Source: Flammeovirgaceae bacterium
GTDB lineage: Bacteria; Bacteroidota; Bacteroidia; Cytophagales; Cyclobacteriaceae
Assembly: GCA_021298015.1 (NCBI GenBank)
Contig: JAJTGY010000011.1
Location: 1-64,000 of the forward strand
Direction of reading: 5' to 3'
Length of the DNA: 64,000 nucleotides
Shown: positions 50,858 through 59,576 of the stretch, piece by piece
Numbering within the stretch: position 1 is the stretch's first letter
Layout of the letters: every line of letters starts with the position of its first letter
The notes under the pieces: model-generated
Told to the model about the DNA's origin: nothing
The model's input: the letters and a program-made list of their open reading frames with translations, nothing else
Databases searched by the model: none
Position numbers and translations under genes: made by a program

Positions 50858-52017
50858 CACTACGGGGTAGAAGAATCGCCATCCTGGGCTCTACCGGGTC
50901 CATCGGAACACAAGCGTTGGACGTGATAGCCGCTCATCCCGAAGTGTTTGAGGTTGAGGTGCTCACCGCGCAAAACAATGCCGACTTGTTGATTGAGCAG
51001 GCAAAAAAATACAAGCCGAATGCGGTGGTCATCTCCAATGATGTTCACTACACCACCCTGAAAGAGGCATTGCAGCATGAACCGATTAAGGTTTTTGCCG
51101 GAGAGAATGCCCTGGCCAGTGTTGTTCAGATGGATACCATCGATGTCGTGCTCACTGCACTTGTAGGTTATAGTGGGCTAAGGCCCACCATTAAGGCTAT
51201 CGAAGCCGGAAAAGCGATCGCCCTGGCCAATAAGGAGACGTTGGTGGTTGCCGGGGCATTGATTACGCAACTGGCCCGCGAGAAAGGCGTGAACATCTAC
51301 CCGGTAGATTCTGAGCACTCGGCTATTTTCCAATGCCTGGTGGGCGAGTTTCAAAACCCGATCGAAAAAATAATTCTGACCGCTTCCGGTGGTCCTTTTC
51401 GGGGCAAAAAGAGAGAAGAACTGGGGCGGGTAACCAAGGCACAGGCCCTCAAACATCCCAATTGGACGATGGGGGCGAAGGTAACGATTGATTCCGCCTC
51501 GCTGATGAACAAGGGCCTGGAAGTGATTGAGGCCAAATGGCTTTTTGGTCTCTGGGCCGATCAGGTGGAAGTCGTGGTTCACCCACAGTCGATCATTCAC
51601 TCGCTCGTTCAATTCGAAGATAGTTCGATTAAAGCGCAGCTGGGCTTGCCCGACATGCGTTTACCCATCCAGTTTGCGTTGGGCTTTCCGCAGCGGTTGA
51701 AAAGTGACTTCCCGCGTTTTGATTTTGGTGCCTACCCGGCCCTGACATTTGAGAAACCGGATACGGAAACTTTTCGTAACCTTGCGCTCGCGTATGAGGC
51801 GTTGAACCGGGGAGGAAACATGCCGTGTGTCCTCAATGCTGCAAATGAAATTGCCGTAGCCGCTTTTTTGAAAGATCAAATCGGGTTCCTTCAAATGTCG
51901 GATGTGGTGGAGCAAAGCCTGGCACGAATGGATTATGTGGCCGAACCGGGCTATGAGGATTATGTACAGACCGATCAGAAAACACGTTTAGTCGCAACTG
52001 AATTATTAAAAAAGTAG
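50854..52017 (+). CDS. dxr: 1-deoxy-D-xylulose 5-phosphate reductoisomerase
   Basis: The 387-residue enzyme makes 2-C-methyl-D-erythritol 4-phosphate with NADPH, the committed step of the non-mevalonate isoprenoid pathway. The NADPH loop LGSTGSIGTQALDVI is at residues about 9-22. ANKETLVVAGALI follows, and the metal- and substrate-binding part has PVDSEHSAIFQCL, LTASGGPFRG, HPNWTMGAKVTIDSASLMNKGLEVIEA and HPQSIIHSLVQFEDSS. The length matches the family. The start overlaps the hepT stop by four bases, and rseP starts one base after its stop; dxr-rseP neighbours are common in bacteria. Confidence 0.98.
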   Translation: MTLRGRRIAILGSTGSIGTQALDVIAAHPEVFEVEVLTAQNNADLLIEQAKKYKPNAVVISNDVHYTTLKEALQHEPIKVFAGENALASVVQMDTIDVVLTALVGYSGLRPTIKAIEAGKAIALANKETLVVAGALITQLAREKGVNIYPVDSEHSAIFQCLVGEFQNPIEKIILTASGGPFRGKKREELGRVTKAQALKHPNWTMGAKVTIDSASLMNKGLEVIEAKWLFGLWADQVEVVVHPQSIIHSLVQFEDSSIKAQLGLPDMRLPIQFALGFPQRLKSDFPRFDFGAYPALTFEKPDTETFRNLALAYEALNRGGNMPCVLNAANEIAVAAFLKDQIGFLQMSDVVEQSLARMDYVAEPGYEDYVQTDQKTRLVATELLKK

Positions 52018-52018
52018 A

Positions 52019-53401
52019 ATGGAAGGATTTGTGATGACCGCTCAGCTTTTGCTGAGTCTTTCAATTTTGATCGTGGTTCATGAGTGGGGACACTACATCA
52101 CCGCCCGGTGGTTCAATATCAAGGTCGAGAAGTTTTATCTCTTTTTTGATTTCCTCTTTCCGCTCGCCAACATCATGAATTTCTCCCTGGTGAAATACAA
52201 AAAGGGCGATACGGAGTTTGGCGTGGGGTGGTTTCCGCTGGGTGGTTACGTCAAGATTGCCGGCATGGTAGACGAGAGCATGGACAAAGAGGCCATGAAA
52301 GCACCTGCCCAGGATTGGGAGTTTAGGGCTAAGAAGCCGTGGCAGCGTTTGATTGTCATGTTGGGAGGTATTGTAGTCAATGTGATTGTCGGAGTATTAA
52401 TCTTTATTGGAATTACCTGGCTAATGGGCGATACGTATGTGCCCAGAGACTATGTAAACCAACATGGCGGGGTTCATGCCGAGGAGTTGGCCATCAAGCT
52501 TGGGTTTCAAACAGGGGATCAGGTAACGAAAATTAATGGTCAGGATTTTGACGATTTTCAGGAGGTAGTGAAGCCAGATGTTTTGCTGTCACAAAACTCG
52601 TACTACACCGTAGTGCGGGGAGGTCAGGAACTGACGATTCATATTCCTTCCGACTTTATTGAAAACTTTAATGACCGCAACGCGGCTGGACGGTTTTTAT
52701 CACCCAGGGTTCCGTCAATCGTGGGTGAGGTATCTAAATTCTATCCCGAAGAAAAAGAAAAACGGGAGACAATTGCTCACCGGGTTAAACTGCAGGCTGG
52801 TGATCGTGTGGTTGAGGTGGAGGGAAAGCCCGTTCAATACCAGGACGAAATTAACTCAATCATCGAGGCGGGAGTTGGCGACACCCTGTCGTTCAAAGTT
52901 CAGCGTGGTGGCGGACTACTGAGTTTCAATGAAGATTTTAAAGGGTACAAGCGAATTGGCTTTGGCGCTCGCGGCATCGACAAAAGTGAGTTAGCCAGTA
53001 TTCGCTATAGCTTCGGGCAGTCGATGGCCCTCGGTACCGAGCGGGCATTCGGAGTCATCTTTTTGCAGATTAAAGCGTTTAAGAAAATCTTTTCAGGAGA
53101 GATTTCATTTCGTAAATCTCTTTCCGGTCCGATCGGAATGGCTCAGGCCTATGGCGGAACATGGGATTGGGAGCGCTTTTGGCGAATGACCGGGCTTTTG
53201 TCCATGGTGCTCGCGTTTATGAATTTGCTACCCATTCCGGGATTGGATGGTGGCTATGTCGTGTTCCTCCTGTATGAAATGGCTAGTGGCAAAGAACCCA
53301 ATGAAAAAGTTTTTGAGACGGCACTCAAAATCGGCATGGGCCTCCTGTTGATGCTGATGGTGTTCGTGTTCTACAACGACATCGTGAAGCTCTTCAACTG
53401 A
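52019..53401 (+). CDS. rseP: RseP family intramembrane zinc protease
   Basis: A 460-residue site-2 protease that cuts membrane-embedded regulators such as anti-sigma factors. The zinc site is VVHEWGHYITARWF near residues 19-32 (H-E-x-x-H) and the third ligand is in LLPIPGLDGGYVVF near 405. Two PDZ domains lie between (AIKLGFQTGDQVTKINGQDF and RVKLQAGDRVVEVEGKPVQY). Membrane helices are at the start, after WQRLIVMLGGIVVNVIVGVL, and at the end (IGMGLLLMLMVFVFYN). It starts one base after dxr and is the last gene of the operon, converging with pyrB after 38 bases. Confidence 0.97.
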   Translation: MEGFVMTAQLLLSLSILIVVHEWGHYITARWFNIKVEKFYLFFDFLFPLANIMNFSLVKYKKGDTEFGVGWFPLGGYVKIAGMVDESMDKEAMKAPAQDWEFRAKKPWQRLIVMLGGIVVNVIVGVLIFIGITWLMGDTYVPRDYVNQHGGVHAEELAIKLGFQTGDQVTKINGQDFDDFQEVVKPDVLLSQNSYYTVVRGGQELTIHIPSDFIENFNDRNAAGRFLSPRVPSIVGEVSKFYPEEKEKRETIAHRVKLQAGDRVVEVEGKPVQYQDEINSIIEAGVGDTLSFKVQRGGGLLSFNEDFKGYKRIGFGARGIDKSELASIRYSFGQSMALGTERAFGVIFLQIKAFKKIFSGEISFRKSLSGPIGMAQAYGGTWDWERFWRMTGLLSMVLAFMNLLPIPGLDGGYVVFLLYEMASGKEPNEKVFETALKIGMGLLLMLMVFVFYNDIVKLFN

Positions 53402-53439
53402 GCTGGGGGCTACTCAGCTGACTATTTACAAGCGAGTTC

Positions 53440-54363
53440 TTAGTTGGCTGCCGCCAGCAGGTAAAGTACGGCCATCCGAACGGCCACGCCATTTTCTACC
53501 TGATCCAGAATGATGGAGTGATGCGAATCGGCCGCATCGCTGCTGAGTTCAACACCCCGGTTGATAGGGCCCGGATGCATGACAATGATCTTCTTCTTCA
53601 GATTATCGAGCGTTTTTTTGGTGATCCCATAATACAGGGTATACTCGCGCAAAGAGGGGAAATACTTGATTTGCTGGCGTTCCAGTTGTATCCGCAACAC
53701 GTTGGCAACATCGCACCAGGCCAGTGCTTTTTCCAGGCTCAGCTCCACTGTTATGCCTAACGAAGTGATGTACTTAGGTAACAAAGTCGGAGGTCCACAT
53801 ACCAGCACTTCGGCCCCCAGTTTTCGAAGAGCAAAAATGTTACTGAGTGCCACGCGGGAGTGAAGGATATCGCCAATAATGGCCACCTTTTTTCCGCTGA
53901 GTGTACCCAGTCGCTCGCGAATCGAAAAGGTATCCAATAAGGCTTGGGTTGGGTGTTCGTGTGTGCCGTCTCCGGCATTTACAATGTTGGCCTTAATGTG
54001 GCGCGATAGAAAGTGAGGAGCTCCCACACTGGCATGGCGCATGACCACCATGTCCACCTTCATGGCCAGAATATTGTTGACGGTATCCAGCAGCGTTTCT
54101 CCTTTCTTTACTGAACTACCGGATGCCGAAAAATTCACCACATCGGCCGATAATCTTTTTTCAGCTAACTCAAATGAAAGGCGCGTCCGGGTTGAGTTTT
54201 CAAAGAAAATATTGGCGATGGTGACATCGCGCAGCGAGGGTACCTTTTTGATCGGTCGGTTAATGACTTCTTTAAAGTTAGCGGCCGTATCAAAAATCAA
54301 CTCAATGTCCTGTGTGGTCAGGTTCTTAATGCCGAGCAGGTGCCGCTGACTGAGTTTGGCCAT
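53440..54363 (-). CDS. pyrB: Aspartate carbamoyltransferase catalytic subunit
   Basis: The 307-residue enzyme joins carbamoyl phosphate to aspartate in pyrimidine synthesis. It has the carbamoyl phosphate loop FFENSTRTRLSFELAEKRL near residue 54-72, SASGSSVKKGETLLDT, the MRHASVGAPHFL segment, GDGTHEHPTQALLD near 139-152, and the aspartate side IVMHPGPINRGVEL. The length is normal for a catalytic chain, and no regulatory pyrI lies beside it. It starts three bases after pyrR, so PyrR probably controls it, at least in part. Confidence 0.98.
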   Translation of the reverse strand: MAKLSQRHLLGIKNLTTQDIELIFDTAANFKEVINRPIKKVPSLRDVTIANIFFENSTRTRLSFELAEKRLSADVVNFSASGSSVKKGETLLDTVNNILAMKVDMVVMRHASVGAPHFLSRHIKANIVNAGDGTHEHPTQALLDTFSIRERLGTLSGKKVAIIGDILHSRVALSNIFALRKLGAEVLVCGPPTLLPKYITSLGITVELSLEKALAWCDVANVLRIQLERQQIKYFPSLREYTLYYGITKKTLDNLKKKIIVMHPGPINRGVELSSDAADSHHSIILDQVENGVAVRMAVLYLLAAAN

Positions 54364-54366
54364 TGT

Positions 54367-54909
54367 CTATTCTTTATTGATCAACCAGATTTTATTGTTC
54401 TCTGCGCCTTGGCTTTCCAGTTCTACCAATACGCGTTGCGACTCCAGGGTGTTGACAAACTTACCCACATAGTTGGCTTCAATGGGAAGGTCGCGCGTGT
54501 ATTTGCGGTCCACCAGCACAACCAACTCCACCTTGGCCGGCCGGCCGAATGCCAACATGGCATCCACTGCGGCCCGCACCGTGCGCCCCGTGTACAGCAC
54601 ATCGTCAACCAGCAGTACGTTTTTGCCTTCAATCAGAAAGTCAATTTTGGTTTCACTCGCGCGCGCCACTACTTCGCGTCTCCGGTAGTCATCCCGATGA
54701 AACGTGACATCGAGAAAGCCGAGGTCTATTTTCTGCCGGGTGAGCTGCTCCAGTTGAGCGTGTAACAGCTGCGCCAGGTAGATGCCCCGGGGCTGCAATC
54801 CAACAATTACCGTTTCAGAGAAATTGGGATGATTTTCGAGAATTTGGTGGCAAAGACGTTGGAGCGTGATCGTGAGTAAGTCCGAATCGAAGATCAGCTT
54901 TTTGCGCAT
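54367..54909 (-). CDS. pyrR: PyrR-type pyrimidine regulator / uracil phosphoribosyltransferase
   Basis: The 180-residue protein (start at ATG 54909, MRKKLIFDSDLLTITLQRL) is a PyrR family member. In other bacteria PyrR binds pyr mRNA to control attenuation, and many also make UMP from uracil and PRPP. The PRPP loop VLLVDDVLYTGRTVRAAVD (near residues 100-118) and the VGLQPRGIYLA segment are clear, together with LDVTFHRDDYRR and LVELVVLVDRKYTRDLPI-like strands. It lies between two secreted paralogs of unknown function and pyrB, in one leftward operon. No obvious attenuator hairpin is visible directly in front of it. Confidence 0.95.
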   Translation of the reverse strand: MRKKLIFDSDLLTITLQRLCHQILENHPNFSETVIVGLQPRGIYLAQLLHAQLEQLTRQKIDLGFLDVTFHRDDYRRREVVARASETKIDFLIEGKNVLLVDDVLYTGRTVRAAVDAMLAFGRPAKVELVVLVDRKYTRDLPIEANYVGKFVNTLESQRVLVELESQGAENNKIWLINKE

Positions 54910-54927
54910 AGGCAAGCACAAAAGTAA

Positions 54928-56397
54928 TCAATTGTCAGTGAACTTCAGCTTGTGCAGAAAAAAGATGCGCTGGCCGCTTTCGTCATTTAGGGCTATGGGC
55001 CGGATGCCATAAACCAGCATGCTGTCGTTGGTCCAGTAGTCCAGATAAGCATCAATTTGTTGGACCGAACGTCTGCGGGAGGGTTGCCGGTTTAATAAAT
55101 CCAGGCTGTTTTTGTATTCAATTACCCGATCCCGCTGAATCACTTTTGTTCGGATATATCCATCGTGCAGGTACTGGAGGTTGAGGTCCCCTGCGGCAGG
55201 GCGGATTCGAACGAATTGCTCGAGGTTTCGGGTTTCAACATCGTTGATCTCAAAGCAATTATCCCAGAGCAATTCTCCGGTGGTCGAAAAACCAAGAATG
55301 ACGGCATGTGTATACGAGAAACTATCCAGCACATAGTAGGTGGCCCCCCGGGCATTCACCTGCCGGTACTGCGGGTAGAAAGCTTCGCCCAGCATAATCA
55401 GCTGATTTTGATAGGGCACCAATTCATGAATCATCAGCCGGTAACTGAATTTTGGTTTTTTCCCCTGGATCTTTTTTCTTTCAATGCGCTGCTGAATGCG
55501 ATCTTGTTTCTGCTGTTTCAGATACCGGAAAAAATTCTGAAGATCAGCATAACTGTAATAGCGCGTTTCGTACTCTCCGTTGGGTTCTACCCGGGCCACA
55601 AATATACCGCGCGAATACTCGGTGTTATGCCGGCCGTAGGAGCCGACCACAACTTGCCGCCCGGTGGGCAATGTAAATGACCGGCTAAACAACAGACTTT
55701 TCTTTTCTTCGGGTTCAATCAGAATGGTTTTCTGTAGAATGCCGTCACTCGTGTAGTTGCGCACCCACACACTTCGTTTGCGCTGATTGTTTAAGCCGGT
55801 TACCACGACATCAAACGTTCCGTTTCGATTTGCCCGAATCTGATCAAGGTTACCGGTCTCATTAAAAAAACCTGGAAGAATTTTGGATTGATCGGTGCTG
55901 ACCGTGTAATGGAGCACCAACGGCCTGTAATTGAAATACCCGCCCAGTAAAATGCTGTTATCGCTGATTTCCATCAATTGAGGGAGGAATGGAATGACAT
56001 TGGTGATAATCCTGACCGTGGATTCGCGGGTGCTCAAGTCAACAAGAACTAACTCAAAGCCAGTAATGGAATATGTTTCATGTTTGATTAATAAGTAGGC
56101 GATGCCCTGATGGACTTTTGCTTGCGCGATGTAACCTTTAAACTCAACCGCTACATTCTTTCGCCAAATCACCTGGAGGTTGGTGTTTAAGCGAATCAGC
56201 AACAACTGTGAGTTGTCGGGTCCATCCCTTCGAACCAATGTAACGCCCGCACTATCCGGTACAACGGTATCGGGGTTTTGTTCCTCCGAGAGCAATACTT
56301 CAATTTTTTCGGCCGGTTGTATCTGAGCCGGGGCGGTTAACGGCAGCAGAAGAGCAAGGAGAACAAACAGTTTCTCAAAAGCGAATCTTGTTGACAT
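54928..56397 (-). CDS. Unknown secreted protein, tandem paralog B
   Basis: I do not recognise this family. The 489-residue product, with the start placed at ATG 56397 (MSTRFAFEKLFVLLALLLPL), has a signal peptide ending in APAQ. The body is mostly beta and reads like a multi-bladed sheet protein: LLIRLNTNLQVIWRKN, YLLIKHETYSITGFELVLVD, ILLGGYFNYRPLVLHY, VVVGSYGRHNTEYSRGIFVA. A charged helical segment lies near residues 300-325. It shares the order LPGF...D-x-I/L-R-A-N-x-N-G-T-F and V-G-x-x-x-x...G-I-F with the upstream neighbour, so the two are old tandem duplicates. The start overlaps the end of that neighbour. No T9SS signal is seen. Confidence 0.85.
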   Translation of the reverse strand: MSTRFAFEKLFVLLALLLPLTAPAQIQPAEKIEVLLSEEQNPDTVVPDSAGVTLVRRDGPDNSQLLLIRLNTNLQVIWRKNVAVEFKGYIAQAKVHQGIAYLLIKHETYSITGFELVLVDLSTRESTVRIITNVIPFLPQLMEISDNSILLGGYFNYRPLVLHYTVSTDQSKILPGFFNETGNLDQIRANRNGTFDVVVTGLNNQRKRSVWVRNYTSDGILQKTILIEPEEKKSLLFSRSFTLPTGRQVVVGSYGRHNTEYSRGIFVARVEPNGEYETRYYSYADLQNFFRYLKQQKQDRIQQRIERKKIQGKKPKFSYRLMIHELVPYQNQLIMLGEAFYPQYRQVNARGATYYVLDSFSYTHAVILGFSTTGELLWDNCFEINDVETRNLEQFVRIRPAAGDLNLQYLHDGYIRTKVIQRDRVIEYKNSLDLLNRQPSRRRSVQQIDAYLDYWTNDSMLVYGIRPIALNDESGQRIFFLHKLKFTDN

Positions 56398-57937
56398 AGA
56401 AGACATGGCGACTATCCCCCTCCGAAGTTCCTGTTTGTCTTGATCGTACGGTGTGCTCACCCCACGCGTAAAAATAATTAGCAAACCAATGCCGGATGCC
56501 TGCATTAATCTTTGATTCGTTTCGAATCATTTCCCCCGGGTTTTTACCGGCCACAGTTAGTGTATCTCCGCGCAAATCATCCTCCCCGGCATCACCGTAC
56601 CCGACAAAAATGTCTTTCTCATGCTTCATGGCCAACGTGGCTTTGCCTTTCCAAACCCCAAAATCACCGACTTGTTCGATAAAATCGGTTTTAAAATCGC
56701 CACTCGGTAATGATAAACTCTGTATGATTTTTCCTTCCGGGCTGATTTGCAACGCCACGGACTCAAATATCCGGTGTTCGGCCGGGCCCGCGGGAACTCC
56801 CGGGGTTGCATAATAGGGGCGGCCGGCCCAGGGATTGAATCCGTATGGGCTGGGAAATGAGCCGCTATAAAAAGGATCGTAAAATGGGTTGTAAAAAGGA
56901 GGGGGCAGTGCAGCTCCGCTTGAGGGTTGATAGACCTCTCCATACACCCAAAAACTATTGGCGATCTCTTCGAATTTGTAAAGAGAAAAATAGCTGCTAA
57001 AATCCGGGTCGCGCCCGCGTTGCCGAAGCTCCTGGGTTTTTTCAATAATTGCTTTTGCTTTGCGTTCCGGCAAATAATCCAGGTAATGTTCAATTTCGGC
57101 AAAGGAAGTGTAATGCACCGGTTGATCGCTAAAGGGATCTACACTAGTTGCAAAAATTCCTTTTCCCAGGCGGCCACGGTTACTTCCCCAGGTGCCTACA
57201 ATCATGATCTGATCATTTTGTAGCGTACTGGTGATGGCCGAGAGAATATGGTCGCCTTCTTTTAACGGAATGATGTCCTCTAGCAGTAAAGCCCCCTGAT
57301 CATCAAAAGTCTTAAAAGTGATTTTCCTTGCCAGCCGCGAATGTTCGAACAACAGTACATTGAATGTGCCGTTTTGGTTGGCCCGCAGGTCGAGCAACTC
57401 GGTGTCCTTCATGAGGAAGCCCGGCAACACACTTGCTTGCCGCTCGGCAAATTGATATACCACCACCACGGGATCTAGCCCCATGTAGCCGCCCAGCACC
57501 GCTGTATGGGCCAACGTGATAAAGTGGGAAGGCTTGAAATTCAACTGCAACGAAACCCGATACGTTTCAGACTGCCATGACGGGTTGAACCGTATAAGCA
57601 TGAGATCATTCAGATCGTTTTCCCCAAGCCGAAACAGCACACTCAACTGTTGCCGGTAATAGTCGTGCCCAACCAGTTGGGCCTGATTGTCGAGGGCCAG
57701 AATTTCCGAATTCACTTTTTTGAGAGTCGTATCCAGGCGCGTAAACTCCCATTTACGTTTTACTTTTTCGTATTCGTTTAAACTTTGCACCAAAGCCAAC
57801 CCGTTATCGAGCAGCGAAATGGGAACAATGAGATCATCGCTGGCTTTGACTTCCTTTTCAAAACGCGCCACCTCGGCCACCTGAGCCAATGCACATTGAC
57901 TGGTGAGCCAGAAAGCCAGGATGATGCGCGCAGTCAT
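56375..57937 (-). CDS. Unknown secreted protein, tandem paralog A
   Basis: Same unrecognised family as the downstream neighbour. The 520-residue product starts at ATG 57937 (MTARIILAFWLTSQCALAQ), a signal peptide. Shared features are SVLPGFLMKDTELLDLRANQ with NGTFNVLLFE, the QIMIVGTWGSNRGRLGKGIF strand, then YTSFAEIEHYLDYLPERKAK with a charged helix near residues 290-320. Unlike paralog B it has a proline/aromatic insertion near residues 340-380 (PPPFYNPFYDPFYSGSFPSP) that is probably flexible. It starts seven bases after the EVE-domain gene and overlaps paralog B by 23 bases, so the three are co-translated. Function unknown. Confidence 0.85.
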   Translation of the reverse strand: MTARIILAFWLTSQCALAQVAEVARFEKEVKASDDLIVPISLLDNGLALVQSLNEYEKVKRKWEFTRLDTTLKKVNSEILALDNQAQLVGHDYYRQQLSVLFRLGENDLNDLMLIRFNPSWQSETYRVSLQLNFKPSHFITLAHTAVLGGYMGLDPVVVVYQFAERQASVLPGFLMKDTELLDLRANQNGTFNVLLFEHSRLARKITFKTFDDQGALLLEDIIPLKEGDHILSAITSTLQNDQIMIVGTWGSNRGRLGKGIFATSVDPFSDQPVHYTSFAEIEHYLDYLPERKAKAIIEKTQELRQRGRDPDFSSYFSLYKFEEIANSFWVYGEVYQPSSGAALPPPFYNPFYDPFYSGSFPSPYGFNPWAGRPYYATPGVPAGPAEHRIFESVALQISPEGKIIQSLSLPSGDFKTDFIEQVGDFGVWKGKATLAMKHEKDIFVGYGDAGEDDLRGDTLTVAGKNPGEMIRNESKINAGIRHWFANYFYAWGEHTVRSRQTGTSEGDSRHVFYVNKIRF

Positions 57938-57944
57938 GTTTCGA

Positions 57945-58343
57945 CTATTTAGTGAGCTGTTCAATTACTTTGAACTCGGCTGGAGTGACGGGTTGCACCG
58001 ACAGCCGGGCTGCCTTGACCAGCACCATTTGGGCCAGTTTTCGCTCTTGTTTGATTTCACTCAGCGGCAGGGTACGCCCCAGCTTTCGGTCTGGCGCTAT
58101 GTCAACCGCCACCCAGTCGGGCTCGTGTGGTTCCGGATAAAATTCTTTTACCACCCGCGCAATACCCACGATGGCCTTTTCATCACCGGTATGATAGAAA
58201 AAAGCCAAATCGCCTTTTTTCATGGCTTTGAGATTTTTTCGGGCTTGAAAATTCCGCACACCATCCCATCGCGAAATCTTTTCCTTCACCAGGTCATCCC
58301 AGGAGAACGTATCAGGCTCCGTTTTAATTAGCCAATGATTCAT
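57945..58343 (-). CDS. EVE-domain protein
   Basis: A 132-residue EVE-domain protein, the bacterial relative of human THYN1. The start at ATG 58343 (MNHWLIKTEPDTFSWDDLVK) matches the typical family opening; upstream in-frame residues are not conserved in character. Further features: WDGVRNFQARKNLKAMKKGD, LAFFYHTGDEKAIVGIARVV, EPDWVAVDIAPDRKLGRTLPL. EVE domains have a PUA-like fold and are thought to read modified bases in DNA or RNA; they also occur in defence genes. Here it is the first gene of a housekeeping-looking operon with two secreted proteins, pyrR and pyrB. No nuclease is attached. Confidence 0.95.
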   Translation of the reverse strand: MNHWLIKTEPDTFSWDDLVKEKISRWDGVRNFQARKNLKAMKKGDLAFFYHTGDEKAIVGIARVVKEFYPEPHEPDWVAVDIAPDRKLGRTLPLSEIKQERKLAQMVLVKAARLSVQPVTPAEFKVIEQLTK

Positions 58344-58421
58344 AGCTGGATTGTTTTTTCTCTCGAAAATTACTAAAAAAGGAAGTAGTATTTTGCCCAT
58401 ATTTTGAAGCACATTCACGCC

Positions 58422-59435
58422 ATGAAAATTCTTATCCTGCGGTTTTCTTCGATTGGTGACATTGTGTTGACTACCCCAGTGGTTCGTGCGATAAAGACAC
58501 AACTGCCTGAAGCGCGCTTGCATTATGCCGTTAAAGAGCAGTATCGATCACTGGTGGAGTCTAGCCCCTACATCGATCGGGTTCATGTGCTGCGCCACTC
58601 ACTGGGAGCGTTGATTGACGAGCTGAAGCACGAGCAATTTGACTTTGTTGTCGACCTTCACCACAACTTACGCACCCTTCGCGTCAAAACCGGGCTACGG
58701 GTCCGGTCCGGCAGCTTCCCGAAATTGAACCTGGAGAAATGGCTGCTGGTAAACCTGAAAATTGATCGGTTACCCTCTACCCATATTGTCGATCGGTATT
58801 TCGAAGCGGCCAAACCCCTCGGCATAAAACCCGACAGTCTGGGATTGGATTTTTTTATTCCCGAACGGGATGAGGTACCGCTGGATTGGTTGCCATCCGG
58901 GTTTCAGGGAGGTTATGTTGCCGTTGCCATCGGAGCTCAGCACGAAACCAAAAAGTTACCGGTAAAGCGACTCATTGAGTTGTGCGATAAGATTAATCGG
59001 CCGGTGGTGCTATTGGGGGGGCGCGAGGACGCGCCAGCAGGAGAGGAGATTGAACGCTTTTTTGCGCGACCCGTGAGCGATGCGGAGTACGAGCCCGGAT
59101 TGCGGGAGTTAGGAAAACGCACGGTGGTATTCAACGGCTGTGGCAAGTTCAACCTTAACCAATCGGCCAGCCTGGTCAAGCAAGCCCGGTACGTGTTTAG
59201 CCACGATACGGGCCTCATGCACATCGCGGCAGCATTCCACAAAGAGATTTTCAGCATTTGGGGCAACACGGTTCCGGCATTTGGCATGTACCCCTACCGA
59301 ACCCGGTTTACCATACTCGAAAACACAAAAGTATCGTGCCGTCCATGTTCAAAAATCGGGTACCAGAAGTGCCCGAAGGGGCATTTTAAGTGTATGAATG
59401 AGTTGGTTTTGGATTTTTATCTGCCATGGAATTGA
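58422..59435 (+). CDS. Family 9 glycosyltransferase (heptosyltransferase-like)
   Basis: The 337-residue protein is a GT-B fold glycosyltransferase of family 9, the group of heptosyltransferases that build the lipopolysaccharide core. The start is ATG 58422 (MKILILRFSSIGDIVLTTPV), the classic R-F-S-S-I-G-D-I opening. The donor side has YVAVAIGAQHETKKLPVKRL, VVLLGGREDAPAGEEI, and SLVKQARYVFSHDTGLMHIA near residue 255-273, followed by SIWGNTVPAFGMYP. Several cysteines lie near the end (SCRPCSKIGYQKCPKGHFKC), a feature of many family members. The sugar is not known. It is divergent from the EVE operon with 78 bases between. Confidence 0.93.
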   Translation: MKILILRFSSIGDIVLTTPVVRAIKTQLPEARLHYAVKEQYRSLVESSPYIDRVHVLRHSLGALIDELKHEQFDFVVDLHHNLRTLRVKTGLRVRSGSFPKLNLEKWLLVNLKIDRLPSTHIVDRYFEAAKPLGIKPDSLGLDFFIPERDEVPLDWLPSGFQGGYVAVAIGAQHETKKLPVKRLIELCDKINRPVVLLGGREDAPAGEEIERFFARPVSDAEYEPGLRELGKRTVVFNGCGKFNLNQSASLVKQARYVFSHDTGLMHIAAAFHKEIFSIWGNTVPAFGMYPYRTRFTILENTKVSCRPCSKIGYQKCPKGHFKCMNELVLDFYLPWN

Positions 59436-59533
59436 TGTTCGTACCTATTCGGAAAATCGTATGCTAGGCCTATCGTTCAAAACCCGCTGTTTCAAAATAG
59501 GTTTGTTGATTGAATCCGATGTGGCTGGAAGTA

Positions 59534-59550
59534 AACTCGGGTAACGAGTT
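59534..59550. terminator. Weak hairpin between converging genes
   Basis: AACTCG (59534-59539) pairs with CGAGTT (59545-59550) around GGTAA in the 141-base gap between the glycosyltransferase gene and purF, which converge. There is no T-run directly after the stem, so this is only a possible terminator. Confidence 0.25.
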
Positions 59551-59576
59551 AGTATCACCTGAGGGCATATTAACGG

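Noticed and set aside
57945-58343. EVE gene as part of a defence island.
   Set aside because: No nuclease, restriction or other defence gene is adjacent; the neighbours are secreted proteins and pyrimidine genes.
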